This document shows positions 1 through 7,893 of a DNA stretch of 64,000 nucleotides, piece after piece (positions within the stretch are counted from its first letter, which is position 1; each line of letters opens with the position of its first letter). The position numbers and the translations under genes were made by a program. The notes beneath the pieces were generated by a model. That model saw nothing but the letters and a program-made list of their open reading frames with translations. It did no database searches and was not told the origin of the DNA. Origin of the DNA: Halocynthiibacter sp. SDUM655004 (GTDB lineage: Bacteria > Pseudomonadota > Alphaproteobacteria > Rhodobacterales > Rhodobacteraceae); assembly GCF_026015885.1 (NCBI RefSeq), contig NZ_JAPDUG010000002.1, forward strand, positions 682,001 through 746,000. Direction: 5' to 3'.

Positions 1-1
1 G

Positions 2-484
2 GTCAAGGCAGTTGGCAAATACGACATCCAGCCAAAAGATATTGCATGCTGCCCGACCTTGCGGCCCATCGTTGTTCCCGCCGGAACATTCGGCAATGTT
101 GCGCCTTTGAAAGTCATGCCATCTGTTGAGTTTCTTATCCAAAGCGAGCGTGCGTGTATTCTATTTGAGACTGGTAAGGTTTTGGTGAATGCTCATTCCT
201 GCCTCGATTATCACGGTGTCGACTTCTATTCTGCGCAAAGGACTTCGGTTTTCCACGTTTTGTCGTTCGACAATGAAGAGGTGATCAACGCAGATGGCGC
301 TTGGGTGTCATCCGGTCCGAGGCTTGCCCGTTCGTCAACACCACACCGCCGCGTTCACTGGATTGGGGAGCCAACACAAGGCTCTGCTTTCTCTGAGTAC
401 CGGCGCCTAAGCCGCTATGAAACGCGCCTACTTCTAGGGAGAGCGGCGCGCGGCATGCGGAATGTTAGTTTGAAAGCGGCCTAG
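2..484 (+). CDS. Hint-domain (Hint_2, hedgehog/intein type) protein, C-terminal part
   Basis: The frame is open from the left edge of the window, so only the C-terminal 160 residues are present. They match the end of Hint_2 domains: an LRPI-V-PAG-FGN segment, a strand resembling ILF-TGKVLVNA, and FHVLSFDNEEVINADGA, which corresponds to the FHVLFDRHE---NGA segment seen complete in the second Hint protein at 38985-39983. Hint domains are self-processing folds found in secreted proteins; what this one processes cannot be seen. The stop lies 8 bases before the stop of the convergent small gene at 493-618. An internal TTG at position 59 could be called as a start, but the upstream frame encodes matching Hint sequence, so the gene begins outside the window. 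Confidence 0.7.
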   Translation, partial: VKAVGKYDIQPKDIACCPTLRPIVVPAGTFGNVAPLKVMPSVEFLIQSERACILFETGKVLVNAHSCLDYHGVDFYSAQRTSVFHVLSFDNEEVINADGAWVSSGPRLARSSTPHRRVHWIGEPTQGSAFSEYRRLSRYETRLLLGRAARGMRNVSLKAA

Positions 485-492
485 CGCGCCTC

Positions 493-618
493 TTAGTCAA
501 GGCGTACCGACGGACTCGCATACTCTTCTGCGCTCGACTTACCGATTTTCCCGAGAGAGAAGCTGGCGACAACGGAAATCACTGCGATCAAAACTGCTGC
601 GGATGCGATAACTTTCAT
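493..618 (-). CDS. Small single-pass membrane protein coupled to formate dehydrogenase gamma subunit
   Basis: This is a 41-residue reading frame starting with ATG at 616-618. The start overlaps the TGA stop of the cytochrome b subunit gene in an ATGA arrangement, which is typical of translational coupling. Residues about 3-22 are a hydrophobic stretch (VIASAAVLIAVISVVASFSL) that could form one membrane helix or an uncleaved signal anchor; it is followed by a short polar tail ending in SVRLD. I do not recognise a family. Its position as last gene of the fdh operon suggests a small accessory or stabilising subunit of the membrane-bound enzyme, which is inference only. A chance frame cannot be fully excluded at this length, but overlap, hydrophobicity and the compact fit before the next convergent gene all favour a real gene. 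Confidence 0.6.
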   Translation of the reverse strand: MKVIASAAVLIAVISVVASFSLGKIGKSSAEEYASPSVRLD

Positions 619-1811
619 TTTGCCTCTGCCGTTTCATCTTCATTGGGTTGCTTTTCTTCAATGCTTTCAACCCATAGAGAGTGGTGCTCACGCGCCCATT
701 GCTTTTCAACTTCGCCCGAACCAACCGCCGCAAAGGCGCCTTCCATCCCGACTGAACCGATATAGATATGCGCAATCACGATGGCCATAAGAAAGAACGC
801 CAAAACCGCGTGCCAAAGCTGCGCGAACTGCATGTCCTCTTGGGGTGAGAGCACAGTCGAAATCTCACCATATCCAACGATCTGCGGAAGGCCCGTAGCA
901 TTCAGCATCTGGAATAAGGATTCAAACAGCGGAATAGAATGCGGAAACAGGAGCGAGACACCTGTGACCGAGATCGCGCTACCGAACAACACTACCGACC
1001 AGAAAATGACCTTCTGACCCGCGTTAAACCGCTTGGCGGGGGGATGTACGCCCTTTTTGAAGATCCCTCCCCCTTGAGCGATCCATTGAAGGTCTGCGCG
1101 ATTGGGAATGTTGTCTTTGGCCCAAACCACGACGATCATTATCAGCCCCAGTATAAACGCAAAGCTTACGTTGTTGTGGATCCATTTTGAGGCCAGAGCG
1201 AGCGTTGCGAAAGCGTCTTTCCCCAACCACGGTATTATCCACATCCGACCGAGAAGTGAGATCAAACCCGTCACTCCAAGCAGAATAAACGATATGCCAA
1301 GAATCCAATGTCCCATGCGCTCAATCGTATTGAAACGAAGGATCGTCTCGCCGGTTTTCTCGCCATCAATTCGAATTTTGCCGCGGATTAGATAGAATAG
1401 AACAAGCAGAAGGATAGTTCCGAGCAATAGGTAACTTCCAAATGGGGCCAACACGTCACGTCGGAACTCAAGCCACCACATGCCACCGCTTTGGATAACG
1501 CTTTTGGCGGCTTCCCCTCCGGTGGAGACCGTCACATTCGCGGAACCATACCGAAGCGCGCGCCATAGGTCCGGATCAGAGGCGCCACCGAGCGTTCCAA
1601 GTTGATCGGTGATCGCGGCACCTTCTGTATTTCCTGTGACATCTCGGCGGAAACTATCATCAATGACGATCTTCTGTTGCCGCGCCATGATGTCTTCGAG
1701 CGTTTGCGCGCCGCCGGTTGCACTTCTGTCTGTGCTTTGTGCAAAAACGCCCGCTGGCTGTACTATGATCAGCACGAACGAGAGAAGAATTCCAAGTAAA
1801 AATCGTAGCAT
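615..1811 (-). CDS. fdhC: Formate dehydrogenase gamma subunit, cytochrome b556 type
   Basis: This is the membrane anchor that passes electrons from the Fe-S subunit to quinone through b-type hemes. The chosen ATG at 1811 gives 398 residues and begins directly with a signal peptide (MLRFLLGILLSFVLII...VFAQ); an in-frame ATG at 1829 is also possible, and a longer frame to 2021 would run into fdhB. After a periplasmic N-terminal segment of about 100 residues come five hydrophobic segments (about FGSYLLLG, MGHWILGI, NNVSFAFIL, KVIFWSVVL, LWHAVLAFF). Candidate heme-ligand histidines sit in RMGHW, WIHNN, LWHAV and IAHIY. The periplasmic extension ahead of the first helix is usual for proteobacterial FdhC of this type. 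It lies 65 bases after fdhB. Confidence 0.92.
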   Translation of the reverse strand: MLRFLLGILLSFVLIIVQPAGVFAQSTDRSATGGAQTLEDIMARQQKIVIDDSFRRDVTGNTEGAAITDQLGTLGGASDPDLWRALRYGSANVTVSTGGEAAKSVIQSGGMWWLEFRRDVLAPFGSYLLLGTILLLVLFYLIRGKIRIDGEKTGETILRFNTIERMGHWILGISFILLGVTGLISLLGRMWIIPWLGKDAFATLALASKWIHNNVSFAFILGLIMIVVVWAKDNIPNRADLQWIAQGGGIFKKGVHPPAKRFNAGQKVIFWSVVLFGSAISVTGVSLLFPHSIPLFESLFQMLNATGLPQIVGYGEISTVLSPQEDMQFAQLWHAVLAFFLMAIVIAHIYIGSVGMEGAFAAVGSGEVEKQWAREHHSLWVESIEEKQPNEDETAEAK

Positions 1812-1876
1812 ATGCACCCCGAAAAACATCGAGCATGGGCGAACCACTGTCCGCCCTATTGCCATTTTGCGGGTTA

Positions 1877-2470
1877 TCAACCGCCCTTCAATCCGTAGGC
1901 AGTTCCCCAGCCCCAAGCTCCGGCACCGAAGCCTCGCGCCACAACACGCTCGCGATAAATTTCGGAAACGGTGTCGCCATCCCCTGCAAGAAGCGCCTTT
2001 GTAGAACACATCTCTGCGCAAATTGGCAGCTTGCCTTCGGCTATACGGTTGCGGCCATATTTTTTGAACTCTTCGGTTGAACCATTTTCCTCAGGGCCAC
2101 CAGCGCAGAAGGTACATTTGTCCATCTTGCCGCGGCTACCGAAGTTGCCTGCCTGCGGGTACTGCGGTGCGCCGAATGGGCAAGCATAGAAGCAATACCC
2201 ACAACCAATGCACAGGTCTTTGGAATGAAGAACGATACCGTCTTCGTTCTGATAGAAGCAATCTACGGGGCATACCGCCATACACGGCGCGTCCGAACAA
2301 TGCATACAGGCAACCGAAATAGACCGCTCTCCTGGTGAGCCATCATTGATGGTCACCACGCGACGTCGGTTGATGCCCCACGGCACGTCGTGTTCGTTTT
2401 TACAAGCCGTCACACATGCGTTGCATTCAATACAGCGCTCGGCGTCACAGAGAAATTTTGCTCTAGCCAT
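1877..2470 (-). CDS. fdhB: Formate dehydrogenase beta subunit, four [4Fe-4S] ferredoxin-like protein
   Basis: This 197-residue subunit carries electrons from FdhA to the cytochrome b subunit. It shows the cysteine pattern of dicluster-repeat redox subunits: CIECNACVTACK near the N-terminus, CMHCSDAPCMAVCP, CIGCGYCFYACP, and a later CTFC...CAEMC pair, enough for four [4Fe-4S] clusters. The start ATG at 2470 is preceded by GGAGAG at good spacing. It has no Tat or Sec signal and no C-terminal membrane helix, so it probably travels folded with FdhA through the Tat pathway. It starts 12 bases after the fdhA stop, and together with fdhA and fdhC forms the enzyme core. Confidence 0.93.
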   Translation of the reverse strand: MARAKFLCDAERCIECNACVTACKNEHDVPWGINRRRVVTINDGSPGERSISVACMHCSDAPCMAVCPVDCFYQNEDGIVLHSKDLCIGCGYCFYACPFGAPQYPQAGNFGSRGKMDKCTFCAGGPEENGSTEEFKKYGRNRIAEGKLPICAEMCSTKALLAGDGDTVSEIYRERVVARGFGAGAWGWGTAYGLKGG

Positions 2471-2482
2471 CGTATCTCTCCT

Positions 2483-5377
2483 TTACGCTGCTGAAATCTT
2501 GCAAAGAGTACATTTCGTCTCTTGCATCTGGGTTACGGAGTCATAGCCATATGTCTGAGCGGTGTTTGTACTTTCACCCAACACATAAGGATCGGCGCCC
2601 TCAGGGTACTTGCTGCGCAAATCCTCTCCTTCGAAATGGCCGCCGAAGTGGAACGGCATAAAGGCAACGCCCGCGCCAACACGCTCTGTCACCATTGCCA
2701 TCACTTTGACCTTGGCGCCCTCGGCACCTTCGACCCAAACCTGCTCGCCATCACGAATACCAAGATCATTGGCGTCGCGCCGGTTGATCTCGACAAACAT
2801 GTCTTGCTGAAGTTCGGCGAGCCACGGATTTGAGCGGCTTTCGTCGCCACCGCCTTCATATTCAACCAGCCGCCCCGATGTCAGGATGATCGGATATTCA
2901 TTACTGAAATCCTGTTCCTGAATAGAAGCATACATGGTTGGAAGGCGATAAAACTTGCGGTCTTCGTAGGTTGGATAATCCGCCACAAGGTCGCGACGGT
3001 TGGTATAAAGCGGCTCGCGATGGATCGGCACCGGATCAGGGAACGTCCAAACCACAGCCCGCGCCTTGGCGTTGCCGAACGGTGCGCACTCATGCTTGAT
3101 CGCAACCCGTTGAATTCCACCGGAAAGATCGGTTTTCCAATTGGTCTTTGGCCCAGCCACAGCATCGATCGCTGCGCGTTCTTCTGCGGTCAGGTCAGAA
3201 TCCCATCCAAGGTCCATCAACATCTGCATGGTAAACTCGGGATAGCCGTCTTCGATCTCCGAGCCTTTGGAGAACACCCCCTCTGCCAGAAGGTTGTCGC
3301 CATCTCGCTCCACACCGAACCGCGCGCGGAAGGTAAGACCACCCTCTGACACCTTTTTCGACATGTCATAGAGGTTCGGCGTACCCGGATGCTTCATCTC
3401 TGCGGTGCCCCAGCACGGCCATGGCAAACCATAATAATCACCATCTGCGGGGCCACCAACAGCCTTGAGCGTCGTGCGATCAAACGTGTGCTGGTTTTCC
3501 ATGTGAAGTTTGATCCGCTCTGGGCTCTGGCCGGTATAGCCAATCGTCCACAAGCCGCGATTGAATTCGCGCGTAACGTCTTCAATATTTGGCGTTTCTG
3601 GATCTTCCATTTCGATATTGCGGAACAAACGATCAGCAAAACCAAACTTATTGGCAAACTTCGCAATGATCACATGGTCCGGCAGGCTTTCAAACAAGGG
3701 ATCTACGACCTTATCGCGCCACTGAAGACTGCGGTTGGATGCGGTAACAGACCCACGCGTTTCAAATTGCGTACACGCTGGCAGCAAGTAGCATCCGTCA
3801 GTGCGATCATGCAGAACAGCAGAAACCGTTGGATACGGGTCGATCACGACCAACATATCCAGCTTTTCCATTGCCGTTTTCATTTCCTTACCGCGTGTTT
3901 GTGAGTTCGGCGCATGGCCCCACAACACCATCGCTCGAACGGGATTGGGGTTATCGGTGTTTTCTGAATCCTCCATAACCCCATCGATCCAGCGGCTAAC
4001 GGGAATACCGATCAGATTCATCAAGTTCTGTTCATTACCGTCATCGCCGGGGGCAGTTGCAAACTGGCCTTTGAGCCAATCGAGGTCTTCATCCCAAACA
4101 CGCGCCCAATGCGCCCACGCTCCTTCGGCAAGCCCGTAATACCCTGGCAATGTATGAGACAGCACGCCAAGATCGGTTGCGCCCTGAACGTTGTCATGGC
4201 CACGGAAAATATTGGTGCCTCCGCCTTCGGTCCCCATGTTGCCCAACGCAAGCTGAAGCACACAATAGGCGCGCGTGTTGTTGTTTCCGGTGGTGTGCTG
4301 AGTGCCGCCCATGCACCAAATTACGGTGCCGGGGCGGTTATTGACGAGCGTATGCGCAACGCGGCGAAGCTGTTCGCCCGGTGCGCCTGTCACGCGCTCA
4401 ACCTCTTCAGGATTCCAGCGTTTCACCTCTTCGCGTATCTGATCCATGCCCCAAACACGCGTGCGGATGAATTCTTTGTCCTCCCAACCGTTCTCGAAGA
4501 TGTGCCACAGAATACCCCAAACAAGGGCAACGTCCGTACCCGGCCGGAAGCGGACGTATTCATCGGCATGTGCCGCAGTCCGCGTAAAGCGAGGGTCGCA
4601 CACGATCAGCGGCGCGTTGTTTTCTTCTTTGGCTTTCAAAAGGTGCAATAATGAAACCGGATGCGCCTCCGCGGGATTGCCACCAATGACAAAAATCGCT
4701 TGTGAGTTGTGGATGTCGTTATAGCTGTTTGTCATCGCTCCATAGCCCCAGGTGTTCGCAACACCTGCAACCGTGGTTGAGTGACAAATACGCGCCTGAT
4801 GGTCCACGTTGTTTGTGCCCCAATAGGCAGCGAACTTACGGAACAGATAGGCTTGTTCGTTGTTGTGCTTCGCAGAACCAAGCCAATAAACCGAATCCGG
4901 ACCGCTCTCTTCGCGGATATTCATCATGCCGTCGCCGATCTCGTTGATCGCCTGTTCCCAGCTGATGCGTTTCCACTCGCCGTTTTCTTTTTTCATCGGA
5001 TACTTAAGGCGACGCTCGCCATGAGCATGCTCTCGAACAGCCGCGCCTTTGGCGCAATGTCCGCCAAGATTAAACGGGCTATCCCATCCAGGTTCCTGTC
5101 CAACCCAAACGCCGTTATAGACCTCGGCAACAACCGTGCACCCAACCGAACAATGCGTGCAAACCGATTTAACAGTTTCGACCGCCTGCGTTGCCGCTGA
5201 TTGCGCGGTGGCCGGCGCTACAGTTCCGCCCGTTGCCCCAATCGCGGCCAATCCGCCAACAGCCAGACCTGACCCTCGCAAAAATGTGCGTCTGTCGACT
5301 GATTTTGAAGCAACCTCAGACAGGATACTTGTCCGAGGAGAACGTCGCGGCGCTCCGTTGGTCTTTTTCCTAAGCAT
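2483..5377 (-). CDS. fdhA: Formate dehydrogenase alpha subunit, Mo/W-bis-MGD catalytic protein
   Basis: This catalytic subunit oxidises formate to CO2 at a molybdenum or tungsten bis-pterin centre. It has 964 residues. A twin-arginine signal (DRRTFLRGSGLAVGG) near residues 28-45 sends the folded protein to the periplasm. A [4Fe-4S] site follows, with VCTHCSVGC at about residue 70 and GGHCAKG at about 106. The metal-ligand position is a cysteine in ARICHS near residue 198, not selenocysteine. The C-terminal half has the MopB dinucleotide-binding region (LTSGRLVEYEGGG). The protein ends ETKCTLCKISAA, an additional CxxC whose role I cannot assign. The start is preceded by GGGAG. The linked tungstate transporter suggests W rather than Mo. 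Confidence 0.95.
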   Translation of the reverse strand: MLRKKTNGAPRRSPRTSILSEVASKSVDRRTFLRGSGLAVGGLAAIGATGGTVAPATAQSAATQAVETVKSVCTHCSVGCTVVAEVYNGVWVGQEPGWDSPFNLGGHCAKGAAVREHAHGERRLKYPMKKENGEWKRISWEQAINEIGDGMMNIREESGPDSVYWLGSAKHNNEQAYLFRKFAAYWGTNNVDHQARICHSTTVAGVANTWGYGAMTNSYNDIHNSQAIFVIGGNPAEAHPVSLLHLLKAKEENNAPLIVCDPRFTRTAAHADEYVRFRPGTDVALVWGILWHIFENGWEDKEFIRTRVWGMDQIREEVKRWNPEEVERVTGAPGEQLRRVAHTLVNNRPGTVIWCMGGTQHTTGNNNTRAYCVLQLALGNMGTEGGGTNIFRGHDNVQGATDLGVLSHTLPGYYGLAEGAWAHWARVWDEDLDWLKGQFATAPGDDGNEQNLMNLIGIPVSRWIDGVMEDSENTDNPNPVRAMVLWGHAPNSQTRGKEMKTAMEKLDMLVVIDPYPTVSAVLHDRTDGCYLLPACTQFETRGSVTASNRSLQWRDKVVDPLFESLPDHVIIAKFANKFGFADRLFRNIEMEDPETPNIEDVTREFNRGLWTIGYTGQSPERIKLHMENQHTFDRTTLKAVGGPADGDYYGLPWPCWGTAEMKHPGTPNLYDMSKKVSEGGLTFRARFGVERDGDNLLAEGVFSKGSEIEDGYPEFTMQMLMDLGWDSDLTAEERAAIDAVAGPKTNWKTDLSGGIQRVAIKHECAPFGNAKARAVVWTFPDPVPIHREPLYTNRRDLVADYPTYEDRKFYRLPTMYASIQEQDFSNEYPIILTSGRLVEYEGGGDESRSNPWLAELQQDMFVEINRRDANDLGIRDGEQVWVEGAEGAKVKVMAMVTERVGAGVAFMPFHFGGHFEGEDLRSKYPEGADPYVLGESTNTAQTYGYDSVTQMQETKCTLCKISAA

Positions 5378-5508
5378 CTTAATTCTCCCTGGCTTGCGCG
5401 GCTGATCACGCTTGCTTGGTTATTGTCGCTACCGGCCTGATGATCGCTTTATGGCCAGCTTGTTCCGCGCGGCTTATGTCGTGCGCGGACTTTAGAAGGC
5501 ACCCTTAC

Positions 5509-5697
5509 CTAGAAGCGGGCGCTGTCAAAATAGGCGCGGGTATGTGCGGTATCTTGCATCAATCCCTTTTCGGCTTTTTCAAGGTTTTCTGCCTCAGCTT
5601 CTTTCCCTGTAAGCGCCACTGCCGCAGCAGGAGCCGTTGCCGAAGCAAGCTTCAAAAAATCCCGACGGCTTGCGCCTTTCTTACTGTCTTTCGTCAC
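5509..5697 (-). CDS. Small formate dehydrogenase-region Tat-signal protein
   Basis: This 62-residue protein begins with a twin-arginine motif (SRRDFLKLASATAPAAAVAL) followed by a short acidic tail ending AYFDSARF. Proteins of this kind recur just upstream of fdhA in many proteobacteria and are described as formate dehydrogenase region Tat target. Their function is unknown; a role as a small periplasmic partner or maturation factor is usually assumed. It sits between the TorD-like chaperone and fdhA on the same strand, 131 bases before the fdhA start. The Tat signal covers about half the protein, leaving only about 30 mature residues. Confidence 0.85.
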   Translation of the reverse strand: MTKDSKKGASRRDFLKLASATAPAAAVALTGKEAEAENLEKAEKGLMQDTAHTRAYFDSARF

Positions 5698-5765
5698 GGG
5701 ATAATCCTCCCTATTTGTGGTGCTAGCGCACCGTTATGTTGCGGATCACTCCGCTTTCCGTGGGC

Positions 5766-6380
5766 TTAAGAACTGCCCAAAAGTCGAAACGCTTCGCGTT
5801 CGATATCCATGAATTCGCGCCCAACTGACCCAACTGATGCATAAAGAACTGAGTTCTTTGCACCTTCCAGATCGCTGAAGAAATGCGGAGCCCAAGGGCC
5901 AATGTGCCGATTGAAAAATGTTTTCTGACCACCGAGCGAAACAACTGTACCGAATTTTCCGGTTATCATCCCCGCCATCATTTCCATGAGCGACGCAATA
6001 TTGTCTTCTGGCTCAAATATATTTGGAGCACGCTGCATGCCGCGCGCGGCCATGTCCTGTCGCAGTTTTGCCAATGGCTTTTCGTTCAGGAACCCCGTCA
6101 GATAATAGGACGCATAAGGGAGCAACTCTCCGCGACCAAGGCCGATAAACAGATTATTAAACTCACTCTCGACCGCTTTGGGTTTACAAACCTTGGCAAC
6201 ACGCGCCAGTGACCCGATTGCGCTGCCGAGCGGACTCTCATCCCCTTCCAACTGGCTCAGCTGTTTGAGCATCGTTCCATCTGCCGGTCGTGCAAGAACA
6301 GCGGCGAGAAAGTTGTACATATCCGCGCGCAAACGGTCTTCTTCGGGAATTTCCAAACCATCATTTAGCGCCATGTTCAT
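5766..6380 (-). CDS. TorD/DmsD-family cytoplasmic chaperone for formate dehydrogenase
   Basis: This 204-residue helical protein matches the TorD family, which binds the Tat signal and apoprotein of molybdoenzymes until cofactor is inserted. Family features include the RADMYNFLAAVLARP opening helix, EFNNLFIGLGRGELLPYASYYLTG (the conserved region around the Y-x-S-x-Y segment), and the PEDNIASLMEMMAGMI helix. The natural client is FdhA, encoded two genes downstream. The ATG at 6380 follows the DUF3306 stop by one base (TGA-T-ATG), so translation is probably coupled. A second in-frame ATG two codons later is equally possible. Confidence 0.9.
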   Translation of the reverse strand: MNMALNDGLEIPEEDRLRADMYNFLAAVLARPADGTMLKQLSQLEGDESPLGSAIGSLARVAKVCKPKAVESEFNNLFIGLGRGELLPYASYYLTGFLNEKPLAKLRQDMAARGMQRAPNIFEPEDNIASLMEMMAGMITGKFGTVVSLGGQKTFFNRHIGPWAPHFFSDLEGAKNSVLYASVGSVGREFMDIEREAFRLLGSS

Positions 6381-6381
6381 A

Positions 6382-6975
6382 TCAGCCCCCTACCCGTTCT
6401 TGCGGCTGCTCAACACGAAACCGCATGCGCCGCTTTGGAAGTTCCGTTGGCGCTGCCTCCGAGTTGACTGGCTCTACTGCCTCATTGGATGAAAGAGCCA
6501 ATTCGGGCTCGGTGCCATCCTCTTCGGCTGCATCGTAGGTATCTTCATCTTCAAGCAACGCGGCAATCTCTGCTTCCTCCGCTTGCTTAGCGACATGCGC
6601 GAGCATGCCTTTGCCAACCTGATATGCAGTTTGCATCCCTTCAATCACATTGGCGGAGTCAGTGAAGTCTTCGCCGTAATCGACCAGGCCATCCAAATTC
6701 GCGAGTGTCGCGTTGGTTCCCCAGAGTTTTCTTAGGGCTTTGCGCCGAATACGTTCTGGAACCGCCTTGCCCATAAAAGCCGAAAAATCGTCACCAGCCT
6801 TCAATGTCTCTGGGTCGGGCAAATCCAACTCTGCCAAGATCTCTGCATCAGATTTTTCCGCAGCCAGTTCTTGTTGACTCGCCCGCTCTTGTTCGATTGC
6901 AGCTTCCTGTTCGGCCTCTGCCTCTTTCTGAACAGACCTGATCCGCTCCGACCAGAAATCGCGCCCCGTTGTCAT
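6382..6975 (-). CDS. DUF3306 family protein of the formate dehydrogenase operon
   Basis: The 197-residue protein has the DUF3306 hallmarks: an FWSERI opening, an Ala/Glu-rich coiled-coil-like stretch to about residue 50, then LPDPETL...GDDFSAFM, VPERIRRKALRKLWG and the signature LDGLVDYGEDFTD near residues 88-100. The last 60 residues are acidic and low complexity until a basic tail (LPKRRMRFR). No signal peptide or membrane segment is seen, so it is probably cytoplasmic. Its ATG overlaps the DUF3305 stop (6972-6975). The function is unknown; conservation beside fdh genes suggests assembly, cofactor delivery or quality control. Confidence 0.85.
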   Translation of the reverse strand: MTTGRDFWSERIRSVQKEAEAEQEAAIEQERASQQELAAEKSDAEILAELDLPDPETLKAGDDFSAFMGKAVPERIRRKALRKLWGTNATLANLDGLVDYGEDFTDSANVIEGMQTAYQVGKGMLAHVAKQAEEAEIAALLEDEDTYDAAEEDGTEPELALSSNEAVEPVNSEAAPTELPKRRMRFRVEQPQERVGG

Positions 6976-7571
6976 TGCTTGACCTCCACAGCGCCCTTCT
7001 GGGCAGTCGTCACGAGCCTTGACTTAACTGAACTCGGCGCACGATACACATCGGCAGTCTGTTCGATCCGCGCGTCGCCAATTCCGTCATCTTTCAAATC
7101 TACGCGTTCGTTCCTGCGGCGGCGTTTTACAAAGATTTCTTCTTCATAGTGGGCATCAACAAAATCCCGAACCCAAGCAACGAGCCCTTCAGGCATCGGC
7201 ACTTTCTCAACCAGCTCTTCACCGCTGTCTGCATAATCCTGCGCTTCATACGGAGAGGCCGTCACAAGCACGATCTCGGGCGGTTCGGATGCTATCTCCT
7301 GACGCATAACCACATAGATCGACGGTACACGCGTCGAAAGCCCGTGCTTATAGGATTCCGCATCCGCTCTATGGAGTTCAAGCGGGCGGGTCGCGGCATG
7401 AAACTCAACGGTGTCTTCATAGGAGCGAAGCTCACGCCAATTCGCCTCTCCTGATCCGGGCAAAACAGCAACGGCTTTCCAAGCGAATGGAACCCACTTC
7501 GTCACACCAGGCACACGCCGAATGACAACGCCAAGGGGCATCACCTGTTTTCTGTGTCGCGCTTCGCTCAC
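6972..7571 (-). CDS. DUF3305 family protein of the formate dehydrogenase operon
   Basis: This 199-residue protein begins MSEARHRKQVMPLGVVIRRVPGVTKWVPFAWKA (read as two blocks), the characteristic DUF3305 N-terminus, and continues with LHRADAESYKHGLSTRVPSIYVVMR. The start is GTG at 7571, preceded by a strong GGAGGAG. It is the first gene of the leftward fdh operon and overlaps DUF3306 by four bases, so the two products are likely made in equal amounts and may act together. It has no signal or membrane segment. The last 50 residues are basic (KRRRRNERVDL). The role is unknown. Confidence 0.85.
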   Translation of the reverse strand: MSEARHRKQVMPLGVVIRRVPGVTKWVPFAWKAVAVLPGSGEANWRELRSYEDTVEFHAATRPLELHRADAESYKHGLSTRVPSIYVVMRQEIASEPPEIVLVTASPYEAQDYADSGEELVEKVPMPEGLVAWVRDFVDAHYEEEIFVKRRRRNERVDLKDDGIGDARIEQTADVYRAPSSVKSRLVTTAQKGAVEVKQ

Positions 7572-7893
7572 TTCTCCTCCGAAATTGAGTTAAAGTATGG
7601 ATTCAGGCTGTCAAAAAACTCCGCCGGTCTCTTCAATCAAATCGAGTATAACACGGAAAATGAATTGCGATAGCTTTTCGAACCAGCATTGCATCGCGGC
7701 AATATTGGCAAGGCCACGAGCAGTTTCCGCGACGAATTCCACGCGCAAAATCAGGTGCAGAACAAACTTACTTTCGCTTTTTCTTGCTCGCTGATTCTGA
7801 AAAACTGTTTACGGGCAATGCGTTTCATGCCTACCCTTGCAGAACAAGCCAGCACCGGAACAACCGATCCGGTCGCGAGCAAGAGGAATTGCA
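7572..7893. promoter_or_regulatory. Divergent promoter region of the two fdh arms
   Basis: This 322-base gap separates the leftward DUF3305-fdh operon from the rightward Fe-S protein operon and must hold both promoters. I see the ribosome sites at each end but no confident sigma-70 boxes, and no FNR-type TTGAT-N4-ATCAA palindrome. A frame extending the rightward gene upstream to 7837 exists but lacks a good ribosome site. Confidence 0.5.

Noticed and set aside
4109-4651. 180-codon open frame opposite fdhA
   Set aside because: It is a shadow of the FdhA coding sequence; several similar frames occur along the gene on the opposite strand.
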